Of a stretch of 23,325 nt of DNA, positions 6,994-14,162 are shown in pieces. The position numbers and the translations under genes are program-made. Position 1 is the stretch's first letter. The number at the start of each line of letters is the position of its first letter. The notes beneath the pieces are model-generated. The model searched no databases and had not been told where the DNA came from. It was given only the letters and a program-made list of their open reading frames with translations. This stretch comes from Firmicutes bacterium UBA6418 (lineage in GTDB: Bacteria > Bacillota > Clostridia > Peptostreptococcales > Anaerovoracaceae). The stretch is from contig DJPG01000038.1 of NCBI GenBank assembly GCA_002439735.1, positions 1 to 23,325 of the forward strand. Direction: 5' to 3'.

Positions 6994-9039
6994 CTACTCT
7001 GTCGTGCTGAGGATCTCACCGCTCTTGTTCTCGATCTGACTAACCTTCATCTTATCGGCGTCATCCGGATCCACATCCTCCAGAAGTCCCAGCACGTTTT
7101 CACCCAGATAAATCGTTTTCAGTTCTTTGCCGTTCAGCGTCACCTTGCTGTACTGTGTAAAGTTTTTGCCTTTGATATAATATTTATCACCGATCTTTAC
7201 GATTTCATCGATGGTAATATCATTCACACCCATTTTTAAGTTTGTCGGCTTAAACGGATTTTTTCCGCCGTAGATGTAATACTTTCCGTAAAGCATGTCG
7301 TAGCCGAGTGCTTTCAGATCCGCAAGGTAGGTTTCACTGTTTTTGTGATTCTGCTGATAAGTGAAGATGGTTCCCACCTGCATGTCCAACATTTCCATGA
7401 CATGAGCCGCGAGCTGATAAGAATGTAGATTCTCATCATCCTTGACAAGGCCGATGTTATTCCAAATCAGATACTGCGTTCCGTATAGATTGCCGCTTTC
7501 CAGATCGTCTTCGGTCATGTCCAGTGCCGGGATATGGTCACCGTACATGACCAGAACGGTCGGCTCCTCGCGTTTGGCAAGTGTATCCGTCAGTTCTTTG
7601 ATAAACTGATCCATTTCATAGATCTGATTGACATAATATTCATATTTCCACTTCAGCTCTTCGGTCGGCGCAGAAGTCACTTCGATCACCGGGTTCTCGA
7701 TCACCTGCTCGGTCGGATATTTTCCGTGTCCCTGCACCGAAACGGTATAGATCATATCTCTTCCCGTCGTAGAATCCAACGCGTCAGTGATGCATTCTGT
7801 CAAAACATAGTCTTTCGCCCAGTTTTTCGGTGTTTTCTCTACATTTTTCATATATTCGACACTGGTAAACGTGTCAAAGCCAATGTTGGCAAAGACGCTG
7901 TTGCGGTTGTAGAACGCCGCGCGATGATTATGGATGGCGTGTGAGGTATAGCCGAGACTGTCCAGATCGTATGCCAGGCTTTCCGCTGTTTTTTCCTTGA
8001 GAACCGACTTATACGGATATTCACCAGGGCCGAAGAATTTCACGGACAGACCGGTCAGAACCTCAAATTCGACATTCGCTGTTCCTGCGCCACATGCCGG
8101 AACGGTCAGTTCTCCGGAGGAGTAGGTTTTCATCAGCTTGCGGAAATTCGGGCAGGGATCCTGCGAAAGCGTAATACTCTTGATCGTCATCGGGTCAATA
8201 AACGATTCCAACTGCAGGAAGAGAATGTTCGGATGCTCTTCGTCCTCATCTTTTTGCGTGAGCAGCATCGCGTTGTCGTCGCCCAGTTCTTTTTTGTCAA
8301 AAATCGACAAAATCTCCTCCTTGCTATACCCGGCCGGCTTGCTGATACCGGTATTCAGCCAAGTATTAACGAAGCAGTAGACCACGCCGTAATCCCGATA
8401 CGCATAGGCCAGATTGCCAAAAAACGTCTTAACGATGCCTGCCTTGATCACAAAGGAAGAGGACAGGAGTGTAAAGACAAGAACCAGCACGACCGCGACC
8501 AGATTCCGTTTTCGCTTCACTTTGCCTTTTTTCTGCGGTCCTTTGATAAAAAGAAGCACCAACAGTCCGATCGCCGCAATGACAGCGACGATCGCACCCG
8601 CGATTTCGGCTTTGCTGAGATAATTGGTCGCGATCGTCAGCCCATCATCCAGAATGCTCAGATCCTTGACAGTAAATGGTGTCATGCGCTGTGTCAAGAT
8701 TACGCCGTTAATGGTTCCGATTGTCAGCCAGAAGATGGAAATGATCGTGAAACAAAAAACTCTCCGTTTGAACAGCGACGCCAGCACCAGTGTGGTATAG
8801 ATGATCAGGGCATTATACAGAAAAACAAGCGGACTGTGCACCAAAAAAGACAGACCGCCAAAAATCCCGCTCGTCGGATATCTTCCCAGCGTTTCAATGA
8901 TCAGATTCAGCAGCAGCGCTAAAATGCCGGCAGACACAAAACTGTTGCGGTAAAACTTGCGTCGATCCATGGTTTCCACTTCATGAATGGTTTCTTCTAC
9001 TTTTCGATCCAGTTTTTCAAACTTATCAAATTTATTCAT
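6994..9039 (-). CDS. LTA synthase family sulfatase-like membrane protein with C-terminal extension
   Basis: The start is taken as the ATG at 9039 (AGGGG 7 bases upstream), giving 681 residues; an upstream in-frame start would lie inside rsmA. Five hydrophobic helices occupy about residues 34-50, 70-90, 94-116, 144-166 and 180-202, as in LtaS. The extracellular alkaline-phosphatase-like domain (about 268-560) has the metal ligand Glu in QLESF (E278), the nucleophile Thr in GAGTANVEFEVLTG (T320), and YGDHIP (D501-H502). LtaS-type enzymes transfer glycerol phosphate from phosphatidylglycerol to a polymer outside the membrane. Residues about 607-681 form an additional beta-rich segment (DKYYIKGKNFTQYSKVTLNG) that resembles an IPT/TIG-type fold and is not part of the usual LtaS core. 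Whether it makes teichoic acid or another polyol-phosphate decoration is unknown. Confidence 0.88.
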   Translation of the reverse strand: MNKFDKFEKLDRKVEETIHEVETMDRRKFYRNSFVSAGILALLLNLIIETLGRYPTSGIFGGLSFLVHSPLVFLYNALIIYTTLVLASLFKRRVFCFTIISIFWLTIGTINGVILTQRMTPFTVKDLSILDDGLTIATNYLSKAEIAGAIVAVIAAIGLLVLLFIKGPQKKGKVKRKRNLVAVVLVLVFTLLSSSFVIKAGIVKTFFGNLAYAYRDYGVVYCFVNTWLNTGISKPAGYSKEEILSIFDKKELGDDNAMLLTQKDEDEEHPNILFLQLESFIDPMTIKSITLSQDPCPNFRKLMKTYSSGELTVPACGAGTANVEFEVLTGLSVKFFGPGEYPYKSVLKEKTAESLAYDLDSLGYTSHAIHNHRAAFYNRNSVFANIGFDTFTSVEYMKNVEKTPKNWAKDYVLTECITDALDSTTGRDMIYTVSVQGHGKYPTEQVIENPVIEVTSAPTEELKWKYEYYVNQIYEMDQFIKELTDTLAKREEPTVLVMYGDHIPALDMTEDDLESGNLYGTQYLIWNNIGLVKDDENLHSYQLAAHVMEMLDMQVGTIFTYQQNHKNSETYLADLKALGYDMLYGKYYIYGGKNPFKPTNLKMGVNDITIDEIVKIGDKYYIKGKNFTQYSKVTLNGKELKTIYLGENVLGLLEDVDPDDADKMKVSQIENKSGEILSTTE

Positions 9040-9055
9040 CGGTTTTCCCCTTCCG

Positions 9056-9943
9056 TTATCTGCATAGTCTCTTTGCGACTTCATTGGAAAGTCTCGCAAA
9101 TTCCTCCAAATCCAAGGTTTCGGCTCTTCTTCCCGGATCAATGTCCGCCCCCTTGAGAGCCTCCTTTACGATTTCTTTTGTGATGTTTTCTACTCCCATC
9201 AGGGCATTGGAAAGTGTTTTTCTCCGTTGTCCGAATCCAGCTTTGACACAGCGGAAGAACATTTCTTTATCAGTCAGATCTACCGGCGCTTCTTTGCGCA
9301 TATCCAGACGTAGGACTGCCGAATCGACTTTCGGCTGCGGCACGAAACAGCCCGCCGGTACATTCACGACATTCTCCGCGGTACAATAATACTGCACGGC
9401 GACCGAAAGCGCTCCGTATGCTTTGGTACCCGGCAGCGCGCGCATGCGATCCGCGACCTCCTTCTGCATCATGACGGTGATGCTGTCCGCGTGAACGCCA
9501 TCCTCCAGCAGCTTCATAATGATCGGCGTGGTGATGTAGTACGGTAGATTGCCGATAACGCGCACGTTGGTAAATGGGCTGCCGGCAGCTTCCGCCTCTT
9601 TCTTTTTCGTTTCGATCAAAGTATTGAGATCGGTCTTCAGGATGTCCTGGTGGATGATCTCGACATTTTCCGCGTCCCGCAGAGTCTCCCCGAGGATCGG
9701 GATGAGGTTTTGGTCGATCTCCACCGCGATGACCTTTTGCGCGGTCTGCGCGGCTTCCCAGGTCAGCACGCCGATGCCCGGTCCGATCTCGATGACCAGA
9801 TCCCGCGGTCCGATGGCTGCGCCCTCGATGATCGCATCGATGATATTTTTATCGGTCAGGAAGTTCTGTCCCAGACTTTTGGACAGCCGAAACCCGTACT
9901 TTTCTTTCATCGCCCGAATGGTCGATGGTGCGTAAAGCTTCAT
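9056..9943 (-). CDS. rsmA: 16S rRNA (adenine1518-N6/adenine1519-N6)-dimethyltransferase
   Basis: The 295-residue protein opens with the conserved KSLGQNFLTD (22-31). It has the SAM-binding motif EIGPGIGVLT (52-61), the acidic ligand in AVEID (73-77), HQD (98-100), and the catalytic NLPYY (132-136). These are diagnostic of RsmA/KsgA, which dimethylates two adenines in the 3' hairpin of 16S rRNA late in small-subunit assembly. The ATG at 9943 has GAGGAA close upstream. Its first 95 bases overlap the 3' end of the RNase M5 gene; the N-terminus matches the usual family opening, so the overlap is real. The LTA synthase gene follows 16 bases after the stop. Confidence 0.96.
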   Translation of the reverse strand: MKLYAPSTIRAMKEKYGFRLSKSLGQNFLTDKNIIDAIIEGAAIGPRDLVIEIGPGIGVLTWEAAQTAQKVIAVEIDQNLIPILGETLRDAENVEIIHQDILKTDLNTLIETKKKEAEAAGSPFTNVRVIGNLPYYITTPIIMKLLEDGVHADSITVMMQKEVADRMRALPGTKAYGALSVAVQYYCTAENVVNVPAGCFVPQPKVDSAVLRLDMRKEAPVDLTDKEMFFRCVKAGFGQRRKTLSNALMGVENITKEIVKEALKGADIDPGRRAETLDLEEFARLSNEVAKRLCR

Positions 9944-10484
9944 AAAATTCCTCTTTCTTGATTGCGAATTGGTTCAGTTTGCCGCACAGGCCTCTTGCGT
10001 TCGCGTAGCCGATTCCGAGAGCTTGTCCCAGTTTTTCGCGCCGCATCTTTGCGTCGGCACTGCCGGTCAGTCCGGCCGCGAACAGATCCGCCGCGGTGTA
10101 CAAAACATCCGGCTCACCGCCTTCCCCGCTTTTCTGCCGGAACGTGGCATGCGCTTTGCGGATCGCCTCCAGAATGGCCTCCGGCTCCGCGTTCTCAATG
10201 CCGATATCGCCCTTTTTCTGCGCGTATTTCCGCGAAAGGAACGCCTGCTTGGCCTGCGGGAATTTCTTTGTCAGCCGCCTGCGGATCTCTTCTCCAGAAT
10301 AGTCCGGATCGGTGAAGATGATGATGCCCTTTTCCTGGTAAGCTTTTTCGATCAGCTCCCAGGTCTGACGCCGTATGCCAAAGCCGTGTGTTTCGATCGT
10401 CAGGCCGTCGATCGCGCGTTTGACTGCCGCGGTATCATCCCTGCCCTCTACAACGATCACCTCGTTAATTTTTGCTTTTTCCAT
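9849..10484 (-). CDS. rnmV: Ribonuclease M5 (5S rRNA maturation)
   Basis: The N-terminal TOPRIM domain shows the catalytic Glu in VVEGRDD (11-17), the HGFG segment (33-36), and the DxD pair in FTDPDYSG (57-64), followed by KKGDIGIENA (90-99). This is the RNase M5 pattern; the enzyme trims the 5S rRNA precursor. In Firmicutes it is nearly always directly upstream of rsmA, as here. At 211 residues it is longer than the usual ~180-190. The extra C-terminal ~26 residues (after FYEALRTI) are charged and are encoded inside the rsmA overlap. The ATG at 10484 overlaps the end of the divIC-like gene by 20 bases; AAGGAT is its ribosome binding site. Confidence 0.94.
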   Translation of the reverse strand: MEKAKINEVIVVEGRDDTAAVKRAIDGLTIETHGFGIRRQTWELIEKAYQEKGIIIFTDPDYSGEEIRRRLTKKFPQAKQAFLSRKYAQKKGDIGIENAEPEAILEAIRKAHATFRQKSGEGGEPDVLYTAADLFAAGLTGSADAKMRREKLGQALGIGYANARGLCGKLNQFAIKKEEFYEALRTIDHSGDERKVRVSAVQKSGTELPDR

Positions 10485-10941
10485 CTATATCGTTATCCTT
10501 TGTGTCCTTGCTGTCGGTTTTATCTTTCGTTTCGTCTGCCTTGGCATTTTCACCAAAGGCGAACAAAAGCTCCTGCGGCTTTACCAGTTTCAGCTCCCGC
10601 CTTGCCTGATTTTCGATGTATTCGGGCAGTTTCACGTTTTCAAATTCCATTTCAAGTGTTTCTTTTTTCTGGGTCAGCTCTTCGTTGCGCGCTTCCACGC
10701 CTTTGTATTCTCCCTGCAGCCGCACGATCTTGACCGCCGACACCACAAAAGACGCTCCGATTACGACAACCAGAATGCAAAGCGCCAGCCGCATATAATT
10801 GATCTTGACTTTTTTCTTTCGGGTGCCTTCTTTTTTCTGCTTCGCGGCTTCCAGCCGTTCCCGGCGTTCATCCTGCGCCTGCGGAATATTGATGACCCGA
10901 TTGTTCTTTTCAAACTCATGCAGTCTGCTCTTTTTCGCCAT
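10465..10941 (-). CDS. divIC: FtsB/DivIC-family septum formation initiator
   Basis: The 158-residue protein has a basic cytoplasmic N-terminus (1-49) and one membrane helix (50-70). A coiled-coil extracellular segment (71-103) and the conserved block YIENQARRELKLVKPQELLF (109-128) follow. This is the DivIC/FtsB arrangement; the protein bridges FtsL and FtsQ/DivIB in the divisome. A lysine- and aspartate-rich tail of about 28 residues is an unconserved extension whose coding bases overlap the start of rnmV. AGGG lies 7 bases before the ATG. The order yabP-yabQ-divIC is the well-known Firmicute arrangement, which supports DivIC over the paralogue FtsL. Confidence 0.9.
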   Translation of the reverse strand: MAKKSRLHEFEKNNRVINIPQAQDERRERLEAAKQKKEGTRKKKVKINYMRLALCILVVVIGASFVVSAVKIVRLQGEYKGVEARNEELTQKKETLEMEFENVKLPEYIENQARRELKLVKPQELLFAFGENAKADETKDKTDSKDTKDNDIDGKSKN

Positions 10942-10974
10942 GGATATCCCTTCTGTCTTTGTTTTGTCTTAAAT

Positions 10975-11271
10975 TTATGGTCTATATCTTTGTATTGTAT
11001 CACAAAATATTTTTTTGTACAACAGCAGTCCCGTGACAAATGCGCAAAAGCTCAAAAAAGTCAGCTTTCCATGGTCGCAGCGATACAGGAATTCCCCGCT
11101 CATCACGCCGATGCAGGCAAACGAAAACAGCTCCGTCAGCCATTGTTTCCAGCCGCGCAGTCCGTGGATCCCGATAAAACTTTCAAAGACGTCATATACC
11201 AACCCCGCTGCGATACCGCCTGCCCCCATGACGCCCATGATCAAAAGCTGGGCTTTCAGCAGTTCACTCAT
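10975..11271 (-). CDS. yabQ: Spore cortex biosynthesis protein YabQ
   Basis: This small protein (98 residues) has three to four hydrophobic stretches (about 8-26, 43-59, 70-84). It contains the pattern GAGGIAAGLVYDVFESF, which resembles the start of YabQ. Identification rests mostly on size, membrane character and position between yabP and divIC. YabQ is a forespore outer-membrane protein needed for spore cortex formation. It is shorter than some Bacillus homologues. The start overlaps the yabP stop by 8 bases and has AGGAAG upstream. Confidence 0.82.
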   Translation of the reverse strand: MSELLKAQLLIMGVMGAGGIAAGLVYDVFESFIGIHGLRGWKQWLTELFSFACIGVMSGEFLYRCDHGKLTFLSFCAFVTGLLLYKKIFCDTIQRYRP

Positions 11272-11539
11272 GCTTTGCTCTTCCTATCCATGCCTTAAAT
11301 CGCTTGCCGCCCTTGCGCAGCTTCGGCTCCACGTAGGCAAAGGACCCGATCCGCCCGGTCACCACCAGCACGCCCTCAGCCAGATCCAGTTTTTCGATAT
11401 GCAGACCCTCGCCGGTGATCTCCACCGCGCCCTCTTTTAGATTCGCCCATAGCGTTTCCTCGTCAAACGCGTCGACATCGACCACCTGACTGATCGTCAT
11501 TTTGCTGCGATTTTCCAATATAAGACTTTGATGCTCCAT
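11264..11539 (-). CDS. yabP: Sporulation protein YabP
   Basis: The ATG at 11539 is chosen over upstream codons because GGGGGAAAGAGG precedes it directly. The 91-residue product reads SLILENRSKMTISQVVDVDAF, then EETLWANLKEGAVEITGEGLHIEKLDLAEG and VTGRIGSFAYVE. This is the YabP/YqfC family pattern of beta strands with the characteristic TI-G-V--V-SFDE and GEGLHI-KL elements. YabP is required for normal spore coat or cortex formation in Bacillus, where it is made in the mother cell. The gene is first in the long minus-strand unit. Confidence 0.9.
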   Translation of the reverse strand: MEHQSLILENRSKMTISQVVDVDAFDEETLWANLKEGAVEITGEGLHIEKLDLAEGVLVVTGRIGSFAYVEPKLRKGGKRFKAWIGRAKHE

Positions 11540-11572
11540 CCTCTTTCCCCCTGCTCCTGCTGTCTTTGCTTT

Positions 11573-11595
11573 ATTATATTTTCCCGGGAAAACAT
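11573..11595 (-). promoter_or_regulatory. TATAAT element with adjoining perfect palindrome upstream of yabP
   Basis: A minus-strand TATAAT (11578-11573) lies 34 bases before the yabP start. Directly upstream of it is a perfect 14-base palindrome, TTTTCCCGGGAAAA (11579-11592). No -35 hexamer is recognisable (GCATGA at the expected place). The palindrome may be the binding site of a dimeric regulator, or the element may be read by a sporulation sigma factor; neither is proven. Confidence 0.4.
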
Positions 11596-11710
11596 TCATG
11601 CGCGCTTTTTTCGCGGAGCCTTGGGGAATCGACTTGTTTCGAAGAGAAAAATTGCTCCGTCACGCTTTTTTTCAGCCAAAAGCGCAAAAAGATAGCAGCC
11701 GTATTCATAT

Positions 11711-12685
11711 TTACCGGTCTCTGCGCGCGATCTTTCGATATTCGATCGGCAAAATTCCGGTACTCTTTTTGAACAGTTCCGCGAAGCGACTGGAGGTCGT
11801 ATAGCCGATCATCTGCGCGATCTGACCCATGGTGAAATCCGTATCGATCAGCAGATGTTCTGCCTGACTCATCCTCCGCGCCTGGATGTACTGCGTGACA
11901 CTGCATCCGAACTGTCGTTTGAAGCAGCTCTTCAGCTTGGTCTCGCTCATGCAGGCGATATTGGCCAGACGTTCCAGCGGAAGATCGAAAGCATAGTGAT
12001 CGGCAATATAACTGATCACATTCTGCAGGCTTTCCGTATCCTCTGCTGACAGCGGCCGCTCTCGCTTTTGGCTCTGCCTCTTCCAAGCGTCCACCACCAG
12101 CGCGACAGCTTCCGTGACCTTGGCCTCATAGAAAAGTGCGGCTGCCGCACCCTCGCCGCGATAGTTTTCGATCTCAAACAGTAGCTTCGACATGGCCGGG
12201 AAATCCGTTGCCTGATCTACGCTTTGAAAAGCAGCCGGGAGATCAAAATAGATATCCGGATAGTGCTTTTTGAGGAAGTCTTCATAGTAGGCCGGCAGGA
12301 TCTCAATCCCCACAGCGTGGATCGGGATCCGCTTATGGATGAGCGCACGGTAACGCTGCTTGCCTCCCACGATCGTCTGAATATCTCCGGCTGAGAGCCT
12401 GCGGTATGGATTCAGTTCTTCTCCTGAGATGGAATCATAACGCTGGATGCTGATACCCTCCGGTATCTGCACATCTAAGCAAAGATCCTCATGGAAGAAA
12501 AAATCATGGATCTTAATGTCAAACAGGTCCTGTTTGGCGTAGACCCAATAGTAACCGCCGCCGACCGTGGAAGAGATCTCCCAACACCGCCCTGCCGGAC
12601 TGAATTTTTCCGGACACGGGATGGGAACAAAGTTGTTCTGTTCCAAAAGCGGACGGTAATAATCTTTTAAAATGTCGCTTTTCAT
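11711..12685 (-). CDS. AraC family transcriptional regulator
   Basis: The 324-residue protein has a ligand-binding/dimerisation N-terminus (about 1-210) and two helix-turn-helix motifs at the C-terminus (about 222-320). These include LERLANIACMSETKLKSCFK and the AraC-family signature MGQIAQMIGYTTSSRFAELFKK...GILPIEYRK. It is transcribed away from the ECF/ABC operon and separated from it by 176 bases rich in inverted repeats, so it most likely controls that operon and itself. YbtA-like AraC regulators paired with exporter-fold siderophore importers are a known parallel. The ligand is unknown. AAGGAG lies 4 bases before the ATG. Confidence 0.92.
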   Translation of the reverse strand: MKSDILKDYYRPLLEQNNFVPIPCPEKFSPAGRCWEISSTVGGGYYWVYAKQDLFDIKIHDFFFHEDLCLDVQIPEGISIQRYDSISGEELNPYRRLSAGDIQTIVGGKQRYRALIHKRIPIHAVGIEILPAYYEDFLKKHYPDIYFDLPAAFQSVDQATDFPAMSKLLFEIENYRGEGAAAALFYEAKVTEAVALVVDAWKRQSQKRERPLSAEDTESLQNVISYIADHYAFDLPLERLANIACMSETKLKSCFKRQFGCSVTQYIQARRMSQAEHLLIDTDFTMGQIAQMIGYTTSSRFAELFKKSTGILPIEYRKIARRDR

Positions 12686-12693
12686 ACTTCTCC

Positions 12694-12723
12694 TTGCAAC
12701 GAACAGACAATTCGTTGCAACGA
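12694..12723. repeat. Inverted repeat next to the araC-type start
   Basis: TTGCAACGAA (12694-12703) and TTCGTTGCAA (12711-12720) are perfect inverted copies around a 7-base loop. The right arm also forms a 12-base palindrome, TCGTTGCAACGA (12712-12723). In araC mRNA the stem would end at the ribosome binding site. It is a candidate autoregulatory operator or translational control hairpin. Confidence 0.6.
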
Positions 12724-12746
12724 TCAGGCGAAAAGCACCGCCTGAT
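12723..12746. repeat. Inverted repeat in the divergent control region
   Basis: ATCAGGCG (12723-12730) and CGCCTGAT (12739-12746) match perfectly across an 8-base loop. No T run follows on either strand, so it is more likely a protein site than a terminator. Confidence 0.5.
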
Positions 12747-12762
12747 ATTGCCCGAATCGCTG

Positions 12763-12771
12763 TGATATGAT
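12763..12771 (+). promoter_or_regulatory. Candidate extended -10 promoter for the ECF/ABC operon
   Basis: TGATATGAT fits an extended -10 element (TGn plus TATGAT). There is no matching -35, which would suit an activator-dependent promoter. The leader would be about 84 bases and would include the repeats at 12785-12800 and 12815-12839. Confidence 0.4.
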
Positions 12772-12784
12772 ACTTTTAATATTA

Positions 12785-12800
12785 GTTAGCACACTCTAAC
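12785..12800. promoter_or_regulatory. GTTAG-N6-CTAAC operator-like inverted repeat
   Basis: GTTAG (12785-12789) and CTAAC (12796-12800) flank six bases; an extra TTA precedes the left arm. The TTAG/CTAA half-sites recall DtxR/IdeR-type metal-regulator boxes, but the spacing differs from that consensus. The assignment is therefore only suggestive. Confidence 0.35.
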
Positions 12801-12814
12801 CACACTATAGCAAA

Positions 12815-12839
12815 AGACGGCTTGAAAGTCAAACCGTCT
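12815..12839 (+). promoter_or_regulatory. Leader hairpin just before the S-component ribosome binding site
   Basis: AGACGG (12815-12820) pairs with CCGTCT (12834-12839), with an inner TTGA/TCAA stem around AAG. The AAAGGAG ribosome binding site begins 8 bases later. The hairpin may modulate expression; the T run after it is too weak for a clear plus-strand terminator. Confidence 0.45.
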
Positions 12840-12861
12840 GTTCTTGTAAAGGAGATTTATT

Positions 12862-13464
12862 ATGCAGACAATCCATAAAAAAGGCTTGACCGTAAAGGAT
12901 CTGGTCACGATCGGTATCTTCACCGCACTCTTTCTGGTGTTCGCGCTCGTAGGCGGCATTTTCTTTGCGCCGAACCCAGTGCTGACCTTCTACATGCCCG
13001 TAGGCAGCGCTCTGCTCTGCGGACCGATCTACTTGCTCATGCTCGCCAAAGTGCAGAAACGCTTTGCAGTCACCATCCTCGGCGCGATCCTCTGCATCAT
13101 CTGGTTTGTCACCGGCATGCACTGGGCGATGGCGCTCGGCTACCTGATCATGGGGATCCTTGCGGACATTGCCGCCGGCGCCGGTCATTATCAGAGCAAG
13201 AAGATCAATTCGCTTTCCTACCTGCTCCTGTCCCTGGGCGGCACCGGTTCCTACCTCGTGTTCTTCGCTGACCCGGACGGCTGGGCAAAGACCATGCTCG
13301 GAAACGGCACGGAACAATCCTATATCGACACCATGCGTTCCACGGGAACGACCTGGATCCTGGTCATTATGCTCGCAGGAACCGTTCTGGCCGCAGCCGT
13401 CAGCGCCTTTGTCGGATGCAAAATGCTGAAAAAACAATTCGAAAAAGCCGGTATCACCAAATGA
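12862..13464 (+). CDS. MptD-family ECF transporter S component
   Basis: The 200-residue protein has about five to six membrane helices. It opens KKGLTVKDLVTIGIFTALFLV, a typical S-component N-terminus, and resembles the MptD/Trep_Strep family of putative ECF substrate-binding subunits. It would hold the substrate in the membrane and hand it to the T component and ATPase encoded next. The substrate of this family has not been established to my knowledge. AAAGGAG stands 7 bases before the ATG. The gene leads an operon whose next start overlaps its stop (ATGA at 13461-13464). Confidence 0.85.
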   Translation: MQTIHKKGLTVKDLVTIGIFTALFLVFALVGGIFFAPNPVLTFYMPVGSALLCGPIYLLMLAKVQKRFAVTILGAILCIIWFVTGMHWAMALGYLIMGILADIAAGAGHYQSKKINSLSYLLLSLGGTGSYLVFFADPDGWAKTMLGNGTEQSYIDTMRSTGTTWILVIMLAGTVLAAAVSAFVGCKMLKKQFEKAGITK

Positions 13465-14162
13465 AGCTTCAGCTGGACCCTCGGACAAAGCTGTTTCTGA
13501 TCTTGCTTTGTGTTCTTTCCTCCATGTTCGCGCCGGATCTGTATTTTCAGTTTGTTTTGACTGCGCTCATCGGTCTGCTCGCTGCGTTCTGCAGAAAATG
13601 GCAGTACGCGCTGCGCGGCGTCATGGTCTATGCGCTGATCTGCCTGTTCACGGTCTGGAACATGCAGGTCATGACCGGCACCTGGCGCACAATGTTTGTG
13701 GCGTTTCTTGGCCTGGTCCATAAAGTCTACGCCTGCGGGATGCTAGCGGGCCTCGTGATCTCCACGACCAAGGTCGGCGAGTTTCTCTCTGCCATGGTGC
13801 GGCTGCATGTGCCGAAAAAACTGACGATCCCGATCGCTGTTATGCTCCGCTATCTGCCCACGATCCGTGAGGATTGGCATTTCATCAAGGACGCGATGCG
13901 TCTGCGGGACGTGTCACCGACATTGGTCGGCTTCCTGAAAGCGCCTGCCATGACTGTGAACTGCATCTATGTGCCGCTTTTGACGGCAGCGAGCAAAGCG
14001 GCGGACGAGCTGTCGATCGCCTCCATAACACGCGGCATCGAGAACCCCAAACCCCGTACCTGCCTTGTGAAGATCCGGATGCGGGCGGCGGACTTTCTGG
14101 CAATGGCGCTGTTTTTAGCATTTTTTATTGCAGAATTTATATGGAAGGAGGTGTTCGTATGA
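13461..14162 (+). CDS. ECF transporter transmembrane (T) component
   Basis: The 233-residue protein has about five membrane helices. It opens KLQLDPRTKLFLILLCV, the usual start of CbiQ/EcfT proteins. Cytoplasmic coupling segments include IKDAMRLRDVS (142-152) and ADELSIASITRGI (181-193), the latter matching the A-x-x-x-RG coupling helix that contacts the ATPases. The ATG at 13461 overlaps the S-component stop; no strong ribosome binding site is seen, so it is probably translated by coupling. The T component links S-component and ATPase movements in substrate import. Confidence 0.88.
   Translation: MKLQLDPRTKLFLILLCVLSSMFAPDLYFQFVLTALIGLLAAFCRKWQYALRGVMVYALICLFTVWNMQVMTGTWRTMFVAFLGLVHKVYACGMLAGLVISTTKVGEFLSAMVRLHVPKKLTIPIAVMLRYLPTIREDWHFIKDAMRLRDVSPTLVGFLKAPAMTVNCIYVPLLTAASKAADELSIASITRGIENPKPRTCLVKIRMRAADFLAMALFLAFFIAEFIWKEVFV

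Noticed and set aside
11600..11710. A terminator or small gene between the AraC gene and yabP
   Set aside because: Only weak stems with T runs in the loop (for example CGCTTTT/AAAAGCG) are present, and no frame shows convincing codon use.
12723..12746. ATCAGGCG/CGCCTGAT hairpin as a terminator
   Set aside because: No run of T follows on either strand, and it lies upstream of both divergent genes.
12829..13488. Minus-strand open frame opposite the S component
   Set aside because: The composition is unnatural (many His, Glu, Asp) and the plus-strand frame has a clear family match and ribosome binding site.
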